A stretch of DNA of 32,704 bases, taken from positions 1-32,704 of the forward strand of contig SLRT01000044.1 of NCBI GenBank assembly GCA_007130825.1. Direction: 5' to 3'. The notes beneath the pieces were generated by a model. That model was not told where the DNA came from. It saw nothing but the letters and a program-made list of their open reading frames with translations, and made no database searches. The stretch comes from Syntrophomonadaceae bacterium. Lineage in GTDB: Bacteria; Bacillota; Dethiobacteria; DTU022. Every line of letters begins with the position of its first letter. Position 1 is the stretch's first letter. Positions 1-9,702 of the stretch are shown piece after piece. The position numbers and the translations under genes were made by a program.

Positions 1-45
1 CTTCATCGGTTAATACTTCATCGGTTAATACTTCATCGGTTAATA
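1..45. repeat. 15-bp tandem repeat, 3 copies visible (cttcatcggttaata), in frame in yycH
   Basis: Direct reading: cttcatcggttaata x3, encoding VLTDE on the minus strand; touches the window edge so copy number is unknown. Confidence 0.97.
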
Positions 46-223
46 CAATCCTGGCCGGAGTAATAGTTTCTTCCAATGGCCGGGGTTTTTCCACATCGAC
101 ATGTTCATAAACTTCATCAGCACTTAATTCTGCCGGTTTTTGTCCATACCACAGTTGATAAGTTAAAAACAGGCTCAGGGCAACCAGGATAAGAAGTATT
201 ATGGTTTTAAGCTGTTCAATCAT
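1..223 (-). CDS. yycH: YycH-like WalRK regulatory membrane protein, N-terminal part only (truncated by window edge)
   Basis: Minus-strand translation MIEQLKTIILLILVALSLFLTYQLWYGQKPAELSADEVYEHVDVEKPRPLEETITPARIVLTDEVLTDEVLTDE...; N-terminal TM followed by LTYQLWYG; ATGA overlap with walK stop; position directly after walK. Confidence 0.75.
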   Translation of the reverse strand, partial: MIEQLKTIILLILVALSLFLTYQLWYGQKPAELSADEVYEHVDVEKPRPLEETITPARIVLTDEVLTDEVLTDE

Positions 224-2016
224 GACGAAAGATCCTCCTCACCAGGGGCCACGGGCAGCGTAAACCAAACCCTGGTCCCTAATCCGGGAGAGCTGTCTAT
301 CCAAATCTTACCACCATGAGCTTCAACCACTTTCCGGGCAATAGACAAACCCAGACCGGTTCCACCATAATCCCGAGAGCGGTTTTTTTCCACCCGATAA
401 AAACGTTCAAAAACCCGGGGCAGTTCATCTTCAGGTATTCCGCTTCCATTGTCTTCAATTAATACTTTTATGAAACGGCCCTGCCCTTTTGCGCTAATGT
501 TGATCTTTCCTTCCGGAGCTGTATACTTGAGGGCATTATTAAGCAGGTTGGAAAATACCCGCATGACCTTGTCCCGATCCACGGATACCCGGTAGAAATC
601 TGAATTAACCAGTACATTGATTTGGGGCAGTTTCAAACTAAGTTTTTGTTTGGCCTGATCCACAGCTTCCAAAGCAAGGTCCTTTAGGTCAACTTCTGTT
701 TTTTGCCAGTCAACCCTTCCGGAATCCATCTGCGACAAAACCAGCAGATCCTTGATCATGCTAACCATCCGTTCTGTTTCTTTAGACAGGACCTTCAAAA
801 AGCGATTGCGGACTTCCGGTTCTTCGGCAGCTCCGTCAAGCAGTGTATCCACATAGCTTTTTACTGTGGCCAGGGGTGTACGCAATTCATGAGAAACATC
901 GGCTACAAATTCTTCTTGGCGACGGGTCAACTCCCTTTCCCTGGTTATATCGTGAAGAACTATGAGCGTTCCATCAAGCTTGCCTTTGTCAATTTTAAAC
1001 GGCGCAATCTTAACCTGCATAGTACAATCCGGATCCTGGCTTGATATTTCAGCAGTTAGTGGTTTTTGATTTCGGATAAACCGGCGTGTTTCTTCTGAAC
1101 CGATCAAGCTCCTTAGCAAGCTAAAGCCAGAACAGTTTAGAGCGGGTATTTTTAAATTAAGGTTATTGATCAAACGCTGGGCAGAAGGATTAATTTGAAT
1201 CAAATATCCTTTGCCATTTAGAGCAGCTACCCCATCGCTCATATTATTAATAATTGCTTCCACTTTACTTTTTTCAGAAGACATTTCACCTATAGTATGA
1301 CTGAGCTGCTCTGCCAGGTAGTTAAAAGTTTCTCCCAACCTTCCTATTTCATCAGAGGTTTGAACTTCAATTTTACGAGAAAAATCGCCACCGGCCATGT
1401 CACGGGCCTGGCCGGTTACCTCTTTAATCGGAACGGTAATAGTTCTGGTTAATACCACACCCAGGATAAAGCTAACCGCCAGGGCAAGGCCGACTCCACT
1501 TAACATTATTGTTTTAACTTCGCTTAATGTATCGTCAACTGATTTCAGAGAACCACTTAAATAAATGACTCCAAGCGTACTTTGGTTGTTTTCAATCGGG
1601 TAAGCCATATAATAGCGCCTTTCCTCATTGAGCGGATCATAACGCAAATTGTCGCTCAAGTTACCGGCCAAGGCACGGGTTATTTCATCACGTATTAACC
1701 GGCGCCCAATTACGGCCTGACTGCCCGAGGTCCCGACGATTTGAGCATGGTTGTCTAAAACAATAATTTCCATTTCATGCAGATCCCTGAATTCACGAGC
1801 CAGGCGGACAGTATCGTCAGCCCATGCTTCCCCTCTGCCAAAATCAGGTTTCATGAATGCGGAAAGTAGACTGGCCTGATTTTCTACATTTTCCTTATAA
1901 TTGCGCAGGTAGTATTGCTCCAGTGACTGGACCAGATAGACACTGATCAACTGCAAGGAAAAAAGTATAAGCGTAAGGTAGATAAAAATTATTTTCCACT
2001 GGAGACTGTTAAACAT
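220..2016 (-). CDS. walK: Sensor histidine kinase (TM, HAMP, PAS, HisKA, HATPase), WalK/VicK type
   Basis: Motifs FVADVSHELRTPLATVKSYVDTLLDGA (H box), NLLNNALKYT (N box), DNGSGIPEDELPRVFERFYRVEKNRSRDYGGTGLGLSI (G/F boxes); adjacent to an OmpR-type regulator. Confidence 0.93.
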   Translation of the reverse strand: MFNSLQWKIIFIYLTLILFSLQLISVYLVQSLEQYYLRNYKENVENQASLLSAFMKPDFGRGEAWADDTVRLAREFRDLHEMEIIVLDNHAQIVGTSGSQAVIGRRLIRDEITRALAGNLSDNLRYDPLNEERRYYMAYPIENNQSTLGVIYLSGSLKSVDDTLSEVKTIMLSGVGLALAVSFILGVVLTRTITVPIKEVTGQARDMAGGDFSRKIEVQTSDEIGRLGETFNYLAEQLSHTIGEMSSEKSKVEAIINNMSDGVAALNGKGYLIQINPSAQRLINNLNLKIPALNCSGFSLLRSLIGSEETRRFIRNQKPLTAEISSQDPDCTMQVKIAPFKIDKGKLDGTLIVLHDITRERELTRRQEEFVADVSHELRTPLATVKSYVDTLLDGAAEEPEVRNRFLKVLSKETERMVSMIKDLLVLSQMDSGRVDWQKTEVDLKDLALEAVDQAKQKLSLKLPQINVLVNSDFYRVSVDRDKVMRVFSNLLNNALKYTAPEGKINISAKGQGRFIKVLIEDNGSGIPEDELPRVFERFYRVEKNRSRDYGGTGLGLSIARKVVEAHGGKIWIDSSPGLGTRVWFTLPVAPGEEDLSS

Positions 2017-2017
2017 T

Positions 2018-2713
2018 TTAAATCGGCCTGAAGTAATAGCCTATACCCCTTTTTGTTTTAATGAAATCAGGGTTGGCCGGATCTTGTTCCAGTTTTTCGC
2101 GCAACCTTCTTACTGTTACATCGACCGTCCGATCCTCCCCAATATAATCATAGCCCCAAACCTGATCCAGAAGCTGCTCCCTGCTAAACACAAAACCCGG
2201 TTTCGTCATTAGATGGACCAGCAGATCATATTCCCGCAGGGTTAACTCTACGGGTTTATCCAGATTATAAACCTGCACCTCATCTTGATCCACCACTAAA
2301 GGACCTACTTTTAACCGGCTTTTCCCCTGATTGGTCAATTGTTGTTCCGGTTTACCACGGCGTAAAAGAGCCTTGACACGTGCAGTTACTTCACGGGCGC
2401 TGAAAGGCTTGGTTACATAATCATCGGCTCCCAGTTCAAGGCCGAGCACTTTATCCATTTCCATCTCCTTGGCTGTTAACATAATTATTGGTATGTTCCA
2501 TTTTGAATGCACTTCGCGGCAAACAGCAAATCCATCTTTTTTGGGAAGCATTATATCCAAAACAATCAAGTTCGGGTTTTCAACTTCAACCATATTAAGA
2601 GCTTCTTCGCCGTCAAAAGCTGTGACTACCCGGTAACCCTCTTTTTCCAGGTTGTACTTTAAAATTTCCACAATCGGCTTTTCATCATCAACTACCAAAA
2701 TTTTGCTGGTCAA
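2018..2713 (-). CDS. walR: OmpR-family response regulator, WalR/VicR type; start likely TTG at 2713
   Basis: TSKILVVDDEKPIVEILKYNLEKEGY...LIVLDIMLPKKDGF...VWGYDYIGEDRTVDVTVRRLREKLE...KTKRGIGYYF; TTG preceded by GGAG with 8-nt spacing; supplied ORF extends to 2785. Confidence 0.93.
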   Translation of the reverse strand: MTSKILVVDDEKPIVEILKYNLEKEGYRVVTAFDGEEALNMVEVENPNLIVLDIMLPKKDGFAVCREVHSKWNIPIIMLTAKEMEMDKVLGLELGADDYVTKPFSAREVTARVKALLRRGKPEQQLTNQGKSRLKVGPLVVDQDEVQVYNLDKPVELTLREYDLLVHLMTKPGFVFSREQLLDQVWGYDYIGEDRTVDVTVRRLREKLEQDPANPDFIKTKRGIGYYFRPI

Positions 2714-2812
2714 ATAAACCACTCCGTTATTGTAGTAAACATAAAACTTCGCCCTGTTGATGTAAAAACCCTGCAAGCAAAACAATTCACTTAACCATTA
2801 AATTTATACACG

Positions 2813-2842
2813 TAAAAATGCCCTTCTCCAACGGTAGAAGGG
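2813..2842 (-). terminator. Rho-independent terminator between the G5/M23 peptidase gene and walR
   Basis: Minus-strand CCCTTCT-ACCGTTGG-AGAAGGG-CATTTTT: 7-bp perfect stem then T-run. Confidence 0.65.
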
Positions 2843-2865
2843 AGAAAAAATTCGCTTGATCGTGG

Positions 2866-4356
2866 TTACGGTTCGAAAAACTGTAGGGGATCAATTGGTT
2901 TATGTTGATAGTAGGCGCGCCATTCTCCGCTGCCGTCATCACGTCGAACCTCAAAATGCAGGTGAGGTCCGGTAGAACGACCGGTTGAGCCAACTTCAGC
3001 TATAACATCACCCTGTGCTACACGATCACCCTTAGAAACATGGTTAACACTATTATGCAGGTAAAGAGTCCAGTATGCACCATGATATAATACCAGGTAA
3101 TTTCCCTGGGCACCTCCGTAACCGGAAAACCAAACCACACCACAGTCAGCCGCCAAAACATTTATACCTCTATCGGTATCAATGTCAATACCGGTGTGCC
3201 AGGAACTAAAACCCCTTCCAGGCGTAATTTCTCCCCCTCCTTCAACCGGCCATATAAATTGGCCCGTTCCTTTGGATGGTAATTGCGCGGTGCCATGAGT
3301 TTCGATTTGGGTTACAGGCTCTTCAAGAATCTTTTCACTAAACTTCGTTCTTTCAACTTCAACCCCGTTTTCACGGGTTATATGATATATTACTTCTTTC
3401 TTACCTTCCTGACCAGGTGAGGTGATTTCTTCTTGAATTAACCACATGTCATCATCATAAACTATTTCCACCGTGAAAGGTATTACATCAGTAACCGTAA
3501 CTTCTTCAACAGTTTTAACATTCACTCCAGCATTATTTGTAAATGTTTCTTCATTCCCGGAAGATTGTTTTTCCGGGTCGCCAACTGATAATTGAGGATC
3601 CTGCTGATCGGAACCGTAAGAACTAGTGCTGCTTAATAAACTTTGGTCAGGTTGCTCTGACACAAAAGAAGCATAAAAGGCCTGCTCTTCATTATTGTCA
3701 TTATCAACCAGCAGAGAAACGACTTCTTCAGCTGTAAAAATGCTTTTTGGTGATACAGAACAGGCCTCTAGATCAACATCCCCAACTACAGAGGCTTCCA
3801 AATACTTGGACCCGTTTATCTCATTTGTGTAAAAGGCTTCAAGATGATCAATAACTTCATCCAAAACTTCTTCTGATGTAACCGGAACAAGAGGAACATC
3901 ATCTACAGTAATCATCTTGGCGTCTGTGACAAAAGTAATCTGCTGCCTGATTAAATCGCGGATAATATCTGGTTCTAATTGCTCCGCCGGCCCGATAAAT
4001 ACTTTGATCAGGTCAATTTCTATTTCCGGTTGCACGCGCATTCCATAAAGTTCACTACAGCGGTCAGTAATGTCAGCCACAAAAACTTCCACCTCTTCTG
4101 CATCGCTCACAAAACCTATTTCCCGATCATCGAGCAACACAAGGTAAGCATAGTTGCCCGGGTAATGGTACAGGCCCAGCAGCATTATCAAGGTGAGAGA
4201 AGAAAAGAACAGGAAGTGTGACGGGCGAATAATTCTGACCCGGAAGCATACTGTTAATTTATCAAATAATCGCTTTAGTGTCGATTTAAATGCGGTAGGA
4301 GTTTTATTTTTTAACTTCTTTCCCGCAGGCAAAAAAAGAATTGACCTGGGTTTCAT
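2866..4356 (-). CDS. Membrane-anchored M23 metallopeptidase with G5-like domain
   Basis: C-terminal FIWPVEGGGEITPGRGFSSWHTGIDIDTDRG...GNYLVLYHGAYWTLYLHNS...GSTGRSTGPHLHFEVRRD (HxxxD, HxH motifs); preceding EEVTVTDVIPFTVEIVYDDDMW... resembles a G5 domain; N-terminal TM. Confidence 0.85.
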   Translation of the reverse strand: MKPRSILFLPAGKKLKNKTPTAFKSTLKRLFDKLTVCFRVRIIRPSHFLFFSSLTLIMLLGLYHYPGNYAYLVLLDDREIGFVSDAEEVEVFVADITDRCSELYGMRVQPEIEIDLIKVFIGPAEQLEPDIIRDLIRQQITFVTDAKMITVDDVPLVPVTSEEVLDEVIDHLEAFYTNEINGSKYLEASVVGDVDLEACSVSPKSIFTAEEVVSLLVDNDNNEEQAFYASFVSEQPDQSLLSSTSSYGSDQQDPQLSVGDPEKQSSGNEETFTNNAGVNVKTVEEVTVTDVIPFTVEIVYDDDMWLIQEEITSPGQEGKKEVIYHITRENGVEVERTKFSEKILEEPVTQIETHGTAQLPSKGTGQFIWPVEGGGEITPGRGFSSWHTGIDIDTDRGINVLAADCGVVWFSGYGGAQGNYLVLYHGAYWTLYLHNSVNHVSKGDRVAQGDVIAEVGSTGRSTGPHLHFEVRRDDGSGEWRAYYQHKPIDPLQFFEP

Positions 4357-4420
4357 TAGTATATTCCTTTCTGTATTTCATGTTGTCGTTATTATAATAA
4401 GAAATATTCACAGACCAGGC

Positions 4421-4442
4421 CACATGGTCACATGGTCACATC
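4421..4442. repeat. 8-bp tandem repeat cacatggt, about 2.6 copies
   Basis: cacatggt cacatggt cacatc read directly. Confidence 0.8.
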
Positions 4443-4678
4443 AGTCAAATCTGGATTTAATTATTATACTATTCGACATTGATTTATTTATTCCTCCCCG
4501 GATGTATTTCCATGAACTTTACTATAACATATTTCCATGAGAGTAAGCGCGCCCCTGTATCATTTACGCCTTCTTTATAGCTGCTGGACTTTTAAGGGAA
4601 AAACAAAACCTGATCACCTTATAAGCTTCCCTGTAAAATGTAAAAGACTTTAATAGATAGGATAATAACCGGAAGGCA

Positions 4679-6109
4679 TTACTCGATTATTTTTCCGGGG
4701 TTTAGTATGTTTAGCGGATCCAGCGCGAGTTTGATTCGCTTCATAGTGGCTATTTCAGCATCACCCATGACCAGCGGAAGATATTTGCTGCGCTTATGAC
4801 CAATACCATGCTCGCCGCTAATGGTTCCGCCCAGTTCCTTTGCCAGGATATATAGTTCTGAGAGGATATCGGGAAGGATTTTCTTGCAGCGCTGCAGATC
4901 GTCTGAAGGTTTTTTAATCACGGTTACATGCAGGTTACCGTCTCCCACATGACCGAAACTCGGTATCAGTAGACCGTATTTTTCCGACAGGTCCTGTAAA
5001 CGGGGGATCACCTCTATAATGCTTGCGGGCGGCACTACAATATCTTCTGCACTTAAAATGTCACCAAGAGCATTATAAGCATCTCCGGCGTTTTTACGTA
5101 CTCGCCAGATTTTTTCCTGATCTCTGGGGCCCTCGCCCACAAAAGAATCCAGCGCTCCGCACTCCTGGCACAAATTGTCAATTTTTAGGCACTCATCCAG
5201 TACCTGCTCCCTGTTGTTGCCGTCCAATTCGATTAGCAAAATAGCAGCGGCACCGGCATAACTCTCCTTTTCTCCCAGATAATTACAGGTTATTTCCAGG
5301 GATAGCTTGTCCATAAATTCCACGCCGGCAGGAATAAGGCGAAGATCGGTCATTATCTGCGGTGTAACCTGTAAGGCGGATTCCACATCCGGGAAAAGCA
5401 CCAGCATATCAATCGTGGCTTGCGGCAGGGGCAGGAGCTTCAATATGATCTTGCTGAAAATGCCCAGGGTGCCTTCTGAGCCAACCATCATTTGGACCAT
5501 GTTGTAGCCGGTTACATCTTTCACTCTTTTACCGCCAAACTGCACAACTTCGCCGGTAGGCAGAACGACCTCTAATCCGAGAACATAACGCCCGGTCACA
5601 CCGTATTTAAGAGCCCTCCCTCCACCAGAGTTTTCAGCAACATTACCGCCAATAAAGCAGGTTTCCAGGCTCATCGGATACCCGGCAAAAAAAAGACCCT
5701 CCTCTTTAACCCTGTTGTTGAGGTCATTAGTGACAACACCCGGCTCTGCGATCACCACCATGTTCTTCCGGTCAATTTCTAAGATACGATTCATCTTTTC
5801 CATAGAAACGAGTATCCCGCCGTATAACGGGACCGCGCCACCGGAGAGTCCGCTGCCGGCCCCGCGGGGAGTAACGGGTATTTTTTCAGCGTTGGCCAGT
5901 TTCATAATCGCAGCTATTTCTTCTGCTGACTGAACCAAAACCACAACTTCAGGGTTGTGAGCATATTCTTTTGCGTTGACTTCATCGTGAGAATAAGGCT
6001 CGATCTTTTCTGCGTCCCTGTAAATTACTCTTTTATCGCTGACAATATCCTTTAGTCGCCGCACGACATCATCGGTCACTGCAGCATAATTGTATTGTGC
6101 ATCCAACAT
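4679..6109 (-). CDS. glcD: GlcD-type FAD-binding oxidase (glycolate oxidase / D-lactate dehydrogenase family)
   Basis: PCMH FAD-binding motif PVTPRGAGSGLSGGAVP...; NSGGGRALKYGVTGRYVLGLEVVLPTGEV; C-term GTISGEHGIGHKRSKYL...LDPLNILNPGKI; ATG at 6109 has GGGAGG SD (supplied ORF extends to 6148). Confidence 0.9.
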   Translation of the reverse strand: MLDAQYNYAAVTDDVVRRLKDIVSDKRVIYRDAEKIEPYSHDEVNAKEYAHNPEVVVLVQSAEEIAAIMKLANAEKIPVTPRGAGSGLSGGAVPLYGGILVSMEKMNRILEIDRKNMVVIAEPGVVTNDLNNRVKEEGLFFAGYPMSLETCFIGGNVAENSGGGRALKYGVTGRYVLGLEVVLPTGEVVQFGGKRVKDVTGYNMVQMMVGSEGTLGIFSKIILKLLPLPQATIDMLVLFPDVESALQVTPQIMTDLRLIPAGVEFMDKLSLEITCNYLGEKESYAGAAAILLIELDGNNREQVLDECLKIDNLCQECGALDSFVGEGPRDQEKIWRVRKNAGDAYNALGDILSAEDIVVPPASIIEVIPRLQDLSEKYGLLIPSFGHVGDGNLHVTVIKKPSDDLQRCKKILPDILSELYILAKELGGTISGEHGIGHKRSKYLPLVMGDAEIATMKRIKLALDPLNILNPGKIIE

Positions 6110-6263
6110 ACGCCCTCCCAAATTTAAATACTGTAAACACCATAACAATATGCAGAAAAAGACTCCGTATCGGCTGCTTATCTATCTAGAGCCATTCCCT
6201 ACTCTTATTTTACAGGCAACACTTCAATACAGCTCCGCTAAAAAAAGCCCACCCCGGCCTAGC

Positions 6264-6968
6264 CTAGACCAGCAAATATTTACGACTGATCTCCTCGTTT
6301 TCCTCCAGCTCCTTGACAGTTCCCTGGAAGCGTACTTCACCGCGATCTATAACATAAACCCGGTTGGCCAATTTAAGCGCCGCACGAACATTCTGTTCGG
6401 TTATGAGGATGGAAAGCCCTTCCTTACGCAAACGCTCAATTTGGACAACAAGTTCGCGTACAACCAGTGGCGCCAAACCTTCCAAAGGCTCGTCCAGGAG
6501 AAGATAATCCGGGTTACCCATAAGCGCCCGCGCCACGGCAAGCATTTGCTGTTCTCCACCGCTGCAAAATCCTCCTTGCCGGCAGTCAAGTTCACGCAGG
6601 GGTGGAAACAGTTCGTAGATTTTCTCCTTGTTCCAATTGCTGCGCCCACGGCCACGGCCGGCATGGGCCGCGATATCCAGGTTCTCTTCCACGGTCAGAT
6701 CCGGAAATATTCTCCGGTTGTCGGGCACAAAGGCCAACCCCATCTTGGCAATCTTGAATACAGGCAGTCTTGTAATATCTTTACCATTAAAATATACCTT
6801 GCCCTGGCTGGGCGGCGTAAATGACATGATGCTGCGCATGATGGTGGTTTTACCCGCACCGTTGCGGCCCAGGACGCAAACAATTTCGCCCTTCCGGACC
6901 TCCAGCGTAACTCCAAACAGGATATGGCTCAAACCATAGTATGTATGGATATCTTTAACTTCCAGCAT
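6264..6968 (-). CDS. livF: Branched-chain amino acid-type (HAAT) ABC transporter ATP-binding protein, LivF type
   Basis: Walker A GRNGAGKTT; signature CSGGEQQMLAVARALM; Walker B YLLLDEPLEGL; ATGA overlap with livG. Confidence 0.92.
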   Translation of the reverse strand: MLEVKDIHTYYGLSHILFGVTLEVRKGEIVCVLGRNGAGKTTIMRSIMSFTPPSQGKVYFNGKDITRLPVFKIAKMGLAFVPDNRRIFPDLTVEENLDIAAHAGRGRGRSNWNKEKIYELFPPLRELDCRQGGFCSGGEQQMLAVARALMGNPDYLLLDEPLEGLAPLVVRELVVQIERLRKEGLSILITEQNVRAALKLANRVYVIDRGEVRFQGTVKELEENEEISRKYLLV

Positions 6969-7705
6969 CAGGATTCCTCCCCCAGGTAAGCGGCCTGCAC
7001 CTGTTTGTCGGCCCGCACTTCAGCAGGCAAGCCTTGTGCAATAGTCCGCCCCTGTTGCATAACCATAATTTTTTCGGCTATATCGAAAACAACATTCATA
7101 TTGTGTTCAGTAAAAAGAATAAAAAGCTTCTCCTTTTCGGCCAGATCCCGAATCAGGCGGAGCGTAGATATGGTCTCTTCAGGCGACATTCCAGCCGTCG
7201 GTTCATCCAGCATAAGCATCTCTGGTTTATTTCCTAAAGCAATGGCCATCTCCAATATTTTTTGGTCGCCATAAGAAAGATACGTACATTGGATGCCGGC
7301 ATAATCAGCCAAGCCCACTTTTTCCAAAATGCTGTAGGTTTCTTCTTCCAACATTGCTTTAGAAGGAGTTAACATCTTTAGCACTTTTTTCTGTTGGGAA
7401 AGCAGGGCCACCTGCACATTCTCATAAACGGTCAGCTGTGGAAATATATTTATTAATTGAAAAGAGCGGGAAAGGCCTTTGTGACAAATCCGATGAGGCG
7501 CCAGACCGGTGATATCTTGATTTTTAAACCAAACCTTCCCCCTTGTTGGACTCAGGTGACCGGTGATAAGATTAAACAGTGTGGTTTTGCCTGCTCCGTT
7601 GGGGCCGATAACAGCTACGACTCGTTCTTTGTCAAGGGAAAGTTCGACCCCGTTAACGGCCATAAAACCATCGAAAGATTTTTCCAGTTTCTCAACTCTA
7701 AGCAT
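6968..7705 (-). CDS. livG: HAAT-family ABC transporter ATP-binding protein, LivG type
   Basis: Walker A GPNGAGKTT; Walker B MLMLDEPTAGM; LivG-type insert LSRSFQLINIFPQLTVYENV. Confidence 0.92.
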   Translation of the reverse strand: MLRVEKLEKSFDGFMAVNGVELSLDKERVVAVIGPNGAGKTTLFNLITGHLSPTRGKVWFKNQDITGLAPHRICHKGLSRSFQLINIFPQLTVYENVQVALLSQQKKVLKMLTPSKAMLEEETYSILEKVGLADYAGIQCTYLSYGDQKILEMAIALGNKPEMLMLDEPTAGMSPEETISTLRLIRDLAEKEKLFILFTEHNMNVVFDIAEKIMVMQQGRTIAQGLPAEVRADKQVQAAYLGEES

Positions 7706-7721
7706 ATCTTTTCTCCCCCTC

Positions 7722-8696
7722 TCAGACAGTTTTATTTCGGATCTTGCTCGTTATCTTTTCCTCGACAAATCCCAGCACTCCCTGCGGGAGGAACAAAAGC
7801 ATTATGATTTTGATACTTCCCAAAAACAGAAGCCAGTACTCCGTGAAAATTCCAAAAAAAGTGGCCAGCAGGGTCAATGCCACTGCTCCGAATGCCGGTC
7901 CGAGGAAGGTAAACATGCCGCCCAGAAGAACCATGATCAAAATCTCCACCGAGTGCGTCCAAAACATTATCGGCGGCGCCACAGAGCGTTCCAGTATTAC
8001 AAATAACACTCCGGCAATACCGGCAAAACCTCCCCCCATCACAAAAGCGATCAGGCGATGGTTCCGGATATTGATACCCACACTCTCACAACGCTGTGGA
8101 TTATCCCGAACTGCCTGCAGTGTCAACCCGAAAGGTGACTTGACCACCCTGTAAATTAACAGTAAGGAAACTATCACCACGGCTAATATTACATAATAAG
8201 CCCCGATCTCGGACCGGATCATATCAGGCACAGGAATAGCATGAATACCGTCATCTCCGCCGGTGAAGTCATACCATCGGTAAACAATAGCCCACACCAA
8301 TTGGCCCATGGCCAGGGTAAGAAAACCGAAATAAAGGCCTCGGAGACGGACACAAATCCAGCCGATAAAAAGAGCTAAAATTAATGCAGATAACAAAGCG
8401 ACGGCTGCTGCCGGTAAAACCGGCGTTCCGGTTTCTTTCAACAAAATAGCAAAGGAGTAGGCTCCTACCCCGTAAAAAGTAGCCTGGTGAAGAACCAGCA
8501 AACCTCCGTAGCCTAAAGGTAAATTCAAACTGGTGGCAAATAGAATGGTCACAAGGATAAGGGTGGCAAGATAGAGGTAGTAACGGGAAAGGTAAGCAGG
8601 GGCAAAGAGCAATACAATAACAATTATGCCAATAGAAATCAGCTTGACCCAGGACATTTTTCTTTCGATAGACATATCTCCCATGATATTTAACAT
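7722..8696 (-). CDS. livM: HAAT-family ABC transporter permease, LivM type
   Basis: Polytopic protein; LNLPLGYGGLLVLHQATFYGVGAYS, SPFGLTLQAVRDNPQRCESVGINIRNHRLIAFVMGGGFAGIAGVLF. Confidence 0.9.
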   Translation of the reverse strand: MLNIMGDMSIERKMSWVKLISIGIIVIVLLFAPAYLSRYYLYLATLILVTILFATSLNLPLGYGGLLVLHQATFYGVGAYSFAILLKETGTPVLPAAAVALLSALILALFIGWICVRLRGLYFGFLTLAMGQLVWAIVYRWYDFTGGDDGIHAIPVPDMIRSEIGAYYVILAVVIVSLLLIYRVVKSPFGLTLQAVRDNPQRCESVGINIRNHRLIAFVMGGGFAGIAGVLFVILERSVAPPIMFWTHSVEILIMVLLGGMFTFLGPAFGAVALTLLATFFGIFTEYWLLFLGSIKIIMLLFLPQGVLGFVEEKITSKIRNKTV

Positions 8697-8709
8697 CTTT
8701 ATCCCCTCC

Positions 8710-9606
8710 TTACCAAACCGATTTCATGATCCCGGTGGGTTTCAGAATTAACAGAATTGTAGCAATGGCAAATGGAAATACAATAGCAAAACGCGGTGCA
8801 ATTAACAGTCCAAGGGATTCGCCCACACCAAAAATAAGGGATGCCAAAAATGCACCCCAGATATTCCCCAGGCCACCGACAACAACGACCAGTACGGCAT
8901 TAATTAATATGGTCATGCCCATGCCGACAACAATATTTGTTGTCGGTGCAATAAGAGCGCCGCCCAATCCGGCCAAATAGCAGCTGAGCATGAAGACAAT
9001 GGCAAATATTTTATTACTGTTCAGACCCAGGGCATCTACCATCTCCCGATCCGTGGCAGTAGCCCGCACAATCTTACCGGTCATGGTATGGTTGATGAAA
9101 TACCATAGACCGGCCGCTACTAGCGGACCGGAAATCAGCAGAAGCATGTTATAGCTGGGCATATACAGCAACCCATCAAAAAAAGTGATATACCCACTAA
9201 GGGGAGCCCGCATACTTTTAAAATCCACACCCCAAATAAGCTTGGTCACATCATTGAAAAGCAAAACCACGGCGTAGGTCAAAAGCAACTGCATGAGACG
9301 GGGGCGGTTATAAAGGCGGCGCAAAAGACCAGCCTCAACAGCCAAACCCAGCAGCCCCACTACCAGCGGCGCAATTAGCAAGGCCACCCAGAAGCCGGCT
9401 GTGCCCCCAACCCACAGGGCCACGCTCCACGCCGTAAATGCACCAAGCATGTAAAATGTACCGTTGGCGAAGTTAATTACGCGCAGCACTCCAATGCTGA
9501 CTGTCAAACCTACCGCGACCATAAACAAAATCATCGACCGGCTTAAACCCACGAAGATCTGACTTATTACAGTAGAAAACTCAGGCAAGTTTGCAAAAAA
9601 TTCCAT
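8710..9606 (-). CDS. livH: HAAT-family ABC transporter permease, LivH type
   Basis: GVLRVINFANGTFYMLGAF, RATATDREMVDALGLNSNKIFAIVFMLSCYLAGLGGAL, VVVVGGLGNIWGAFLASLIFG. Confidence 0.9.
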   Translation of the reverse strand: MEFFANLPEFSTVISQIFVGLSRSMILFMVAVGLTVSIGVLRVINFANGTFYMLGAFTAWSVALWVGGTAGFWVALLIAPLVVGLLGLAVEAGLLRRLYNRPRLMQLLLTYAVVLLFNDVTKLIWGVDFKSMRAPLSGYITFFDGLLYMPSYNMLLLISGPLVAAGLWYFINHTMTGKIVRATATDREMVDALGLNSNKIFAIVFMLSCYLAGLGGALIAPTTNIVVGMGMTILINAVLVVVVGGLGNIWGAFLASLIFGVGESLGLLIAPRFAIVFPFAIATILLILKPTGIMKSVW

Positions 9607-9702
9607 TATGGCCCCCTTTCACTACAAGCCTTGAAACAATTCAACTGGCACCTTAAAAATTTTAGACCTGACAACCAAACTGAAGAATATAGAACCACAG
9701 TC

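Noticed and set aside
4634-4648. tgtaaaatgtaaaag as WalR box
   Set aside because: TGT-to-TGT distance is 8, not the 11 expected for TGTWAH-N5-TGTWAH, and the location is just upstream of the glcD 3' end
6240-6275. Possible terminator after livF (gcctagcctagacc, aaaaaaagccc)
   Set aside because: T-run present on the minus strand but no convincing stem; left unannotated
6090-6824. Long plus-strand ORF (244 aa) antisense to glcD start and livF
   Set aside because: Composition looks like antisense shadow of a real coding region; no recognizable family
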